This document shows positions 61,978 through 64,000 of a stretch of 64,000 nucleotides of DNA, piece after piece. Each line of letters begins with the position of its first letter. Position 1 is the first letter of the stretch. The notes beneath the pieces are model-generated. The model ran no database searches and was not told the DNA's origin. It worked only from the letters and a program-made list of their open reading frames with translations. Origin of the DNA: Bicyclus anynana (taxonomy: Eukaryota > Arthropoda > Insecta > Lepidoptera > Nymphalidae). The stretch lies in NCBI RefSeq assembly GCF_947172395.1, contig NC_069105.1:2356001-2420000 (forward strand). The letters run 5' to 3'. Position numbers and translations under genes: made by a program.

Positions 61978-62179
61978 TCCCTTCGTACAACAAAAGTAAA
62001 GTGATAATTAAGTCGGTCGGCTAAATAAGCGGCTAACTCTCTCAAGTTTGCTTGCGACGCACGAAAATTGATTTGAGTCTGCAGCTAACTCAAATTTCAG
62101 TTCGCTGCAAATTTGCGGCTCACTCAGTCGGCCGCTGACAGTTTGCTTACTGGGGACACAGCCTTAACCAAACTACAGA

Positions 62180-62560
62180 TTTTAATTCGGAAGCAACAAA
62201 TCCAGTACTTTCTGAAAGTATATTGAGTTTGCCGATGGTTATGGAAGAAGAGCCTGGACCTGGACCATCATCATTTAGATTAACACCTCCTCTACCTGCA
62301 TCACATCCTTTACCTACATCACCTCCAGTAGGTAGTAGTAACCTACCCCCGGCACTGTGGCTGCCAGATCTGTCCCCATAAGCACTCTCACTCACCACGT
62401 CGCCGCAAACGCCGCGTGATCCCATTAACGCAAGAACGCTCGGAGAGAACTTATTAGGATATCCGACAGAAGGGCACAAATAGAAGAAACGAACATGGAT
62501 ACTTTAATAAAACTTATAGAAGAAATAAGAGGAATAAATGAAATTATTTTGTCAAGGTGA
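62180..62560 (+). other. Unrecognised partial reading frames
   Basis: One frame reads EATNPVLSESILSLPMVMEE then a Pro-rich stretch and stops near 62380. Another continues HSPRRRKRRVIPLTQERSER, and a third MDTLIKLIEEIRGINEIILS to about 62557. Together they look like the acidic, basic and leucine-rich tail of a decayed DNA-binding protein, possibly a transposon partner. I cannot assign a family. Confidence 0.3.
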
Positions 62561-63570
62561 CTGTTTATATGTATTTTTATACTTTAATACAGTTACTTTA
62601 TATTTTCCGGATATCACGACTATAAAACCTTTATAGAAACTGTATTTAAATATGTATCTAAAAATGCAAATAAGTAAATTAAAAAATATGCCTGAACAGG
62701 CCAGACAGTCACGCATCCGAAGTGAAAGACATAATCGTCGGACCGTCTGATTACAAGCGACTAAAAAATGAACTAACAACAAGTTTACATCAGTCAGCAA
62801 GTAATGCAGCAGAACGATTTCAAACAAATAACGAAATGCTATGATTCTGAATATACTGTCCGAAAAAGAGAGATTTAATAGTAAAAATTACCTTACATAC
62901 CCCTGTCAATATAAGCCATAGAAATGTTTACGAATATTCAGGATGTAACTCGATTTAACTCGAACATAATTATTTAGTAAAATTTAGTAAAAGTAACAAT
63001 TATAATATTAAAAAACATGTATTAACTTTATTACTTCTTCACTGTAATTTTAATTTCCTAAAATGCTCACATTTTAGAAACATGAAAAACAAAATTTCGC
63101 ATACGCATTCGATTTTATCATTGTTATATAGTTAGTACATTTACTGTTTATTTTATTCCGCGCTTAAACATTAAATATACATTTTATATTAATTATTGGA
63201 GTTTAATTCACTCACACCACACGCGCGCTCCCATACATCTGATAAATTAATAAAAAAACATAAAATCATTTTTTTACTTTAACTCATTGCAAACTGGAGC
63301 AGGTGTGAAAAGAAAAAATGAAACAACGGAGTCTTCTAGTAAGCGGTAATGCTCTCAAGAACCTTCCACGTCTACAGCACTATTATAAAAAACAAGATTT
63401 GTGGAGGAACATTGAATGTCCTATATTTAAAATATACGTAAAAAAAATAACCATTAACCAAGGCTTCCTTAACCTAACTAATCAAAAGCGAAAAAAGCGG
63501 CAATAGGAAAAAAACCTAGTTCTAAACGACCAACAGCTACGAATAATAGGATATACTACTTAATCGCCTA
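62561..63570. other. No gene seen
   Basis: AT-rich DNA with many T/A runs. Short frames (for example at 63318) have no recognisable content. No repeat boundary is clear. Confidence 0.5.
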
Positions 63571-63574
63571 ATTT

Positions 63575-63850
63575 ACTAGAGTTTGATACACTAATTCAAT
63601 TCTTTTTACTGACCAAGCAAATCTCTATATAATACAAAAGAATCCTTCCTAACCAATCCTTTCAAATTACCATACCGATATTCAGCAGTTTATTGGTTTT
63701 TACTGATATGATGTCATTGATACAATTGCCAAGAGTAATCAGTCATTGGAAGACACCTACACCCATGATTCGAGAAATAATGCCAAAGCATAAGTTTGAA
63801 AAAATTAGACAGTATATCCATTTCAATGTCAATTCATCTTCATCTGAAGA
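63575..63850 (+). pseudogene. piggyBac-like transposase fragment, N-terminal half
   Basis: Frames give LFTDQANLYIIQKNPS, FIGF, LPRVISHWKTPTPMIREIMP and KHKFEKIRQYIHFN. This is the conserved region before the catalytic domain of piggyBac transposases (TD...ANLY, then QLP..DYW-like, then RFE.I...LHF). A stop and a shift are present. It is a different part of the protein from the fragment at 10666-11437. Confidence 0.7.
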
Positions 63851-64000
63851 TGACGAAGAACCGACACCTACCCAAGGCAGCAGCCACGCAGAGGCTGAAG
63901 GATCGACAGGAACGGGGTCTCTGCAGACGTTTCCATTCAGTGGTGTTGGCCATTTCAGCATTGGTCCAGCTGAGTCCCCTATCGATCTTTTCAATTTAAT
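63851..64000 (+). pseudogene. piggyBac N-terminal piece, out of order
   Basis: The open frame continues as SSSSEDDEEPTPTQ, an acidic tail, then FPFSGVGHFSIGPAESPIDL and FNL at the window edge. The FSG...SPID-FNLF motif normally lies upstream of the segment at 63575-63850, so the order is permuted: a second piggyBac copy or a rearrangement begins here. It continues beyond the window. Confidence 0.6.

Larger units (their letters stand above)
59283..62163. mobile_element. Harbinger-2, apparently intact PIF/Harbinger transposon
   Basis: Inverted ends: ggctgtgtccccagtaagca at 59284 and its reverse complement ending at 62163, matching for about 34 bases (through ctgtcagcggcc). TTA flanks both sides (59280-59282 and 62164-62166). 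It carries a plus-strand MADF-BESS gene and a minus-strand transposase, both with open exons and good splice sites. Length is about 2.9 kb. Sequence is clearly diverged from Harbinger-1, but the gene layout is the same. Confidence 0.95.

Overview
The window looks like a stretch of insect nuclear DNA, most likely Lepidoptera. It is AT-rich, has spliceosomal introns with GT/AG ends, and carries a tRNA-derived SINE and RTE, Jockey, CR1, BEL/Pao, Copia, Ty3, piggyBac, hAT, pogo, PIF/Harbinger, P, Helitron and ITm-type mobile elements of kinds common in moths and butterflies. The order-level call rests on remembered family resemblance, not on a search. I see no host gene, rRNA, functional tRNA or CRISPR. 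Almost every recognisable coding stretch belongs to a transposable element (TE), so the window is a TE graveyard with a few young, nearly intact copies.

Layout. 0-7 kb: a hAT transposase relic cut by a pogo/Tigger element (1863-5923, TA duplication, 23-bp inverted ends); a ~1.8-kb repeat occurs twice, once in the hAT and once in the pogo. 7-11.4 kb: a dead Jockey LINE and a piggyBac C-terminal relic. 11.4-25.9 kb, mostly minus strand: a BEL/Pao element split by a CR1-like LINE, a Ty3 gag abutting the Pao reverse transcriptase, a young Copia (18024-23058) inserted between that gag and its leader, a Ty3 LTR, and a second Jockey. 26.5-36.3 kb: scraps of hAT, Helitron and P element; the P element is split by Harbinger-1, which in turn is split by a CR1 LINE with two open frames. 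36.3-44.1 kb: LINE and Copia fragments and HARBI1-type Harbinger pieces. 44.2-48 kb: an RTE LINE with an inverted 5' end, interrupted by the 5' half of a Ty3 element. 48-56.7 kb: old relics (pogo, HARBI1, Pao LTR, Copia gag, a DD41D element split by a SINE), a duplicated sequence encoding a broken BIR/IAP domain, a Ty3 LTR and three perfect hairpins. 56.7-59.2 kb: an apparently intact DD41D transposon with ~500-bp inverted repeats. 59.3-62.2 kb: Harbinger-2, apparently intact. 62.2-64 kb: AT-rich DNA and rearranged piggyBac N-terminal pieces.

How the genes work together. The best structural observation is in the two Harbinger elements. Each carries a transposase gene on the minus strand and a MADF-BESS DNA-binding partner gene on the plus strand, and the two genes are interlocked: each gene's second exon lies inside the other's intron. 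Intron phases match between two clearly diverged elements, and first-exon lengths match exactly (transposase) or within 3 nt (partner), so the layout is probably inherited. The partner presumably binds the element ends and assists the transposase, as Myb-like partners do in other Harbingers (inference).
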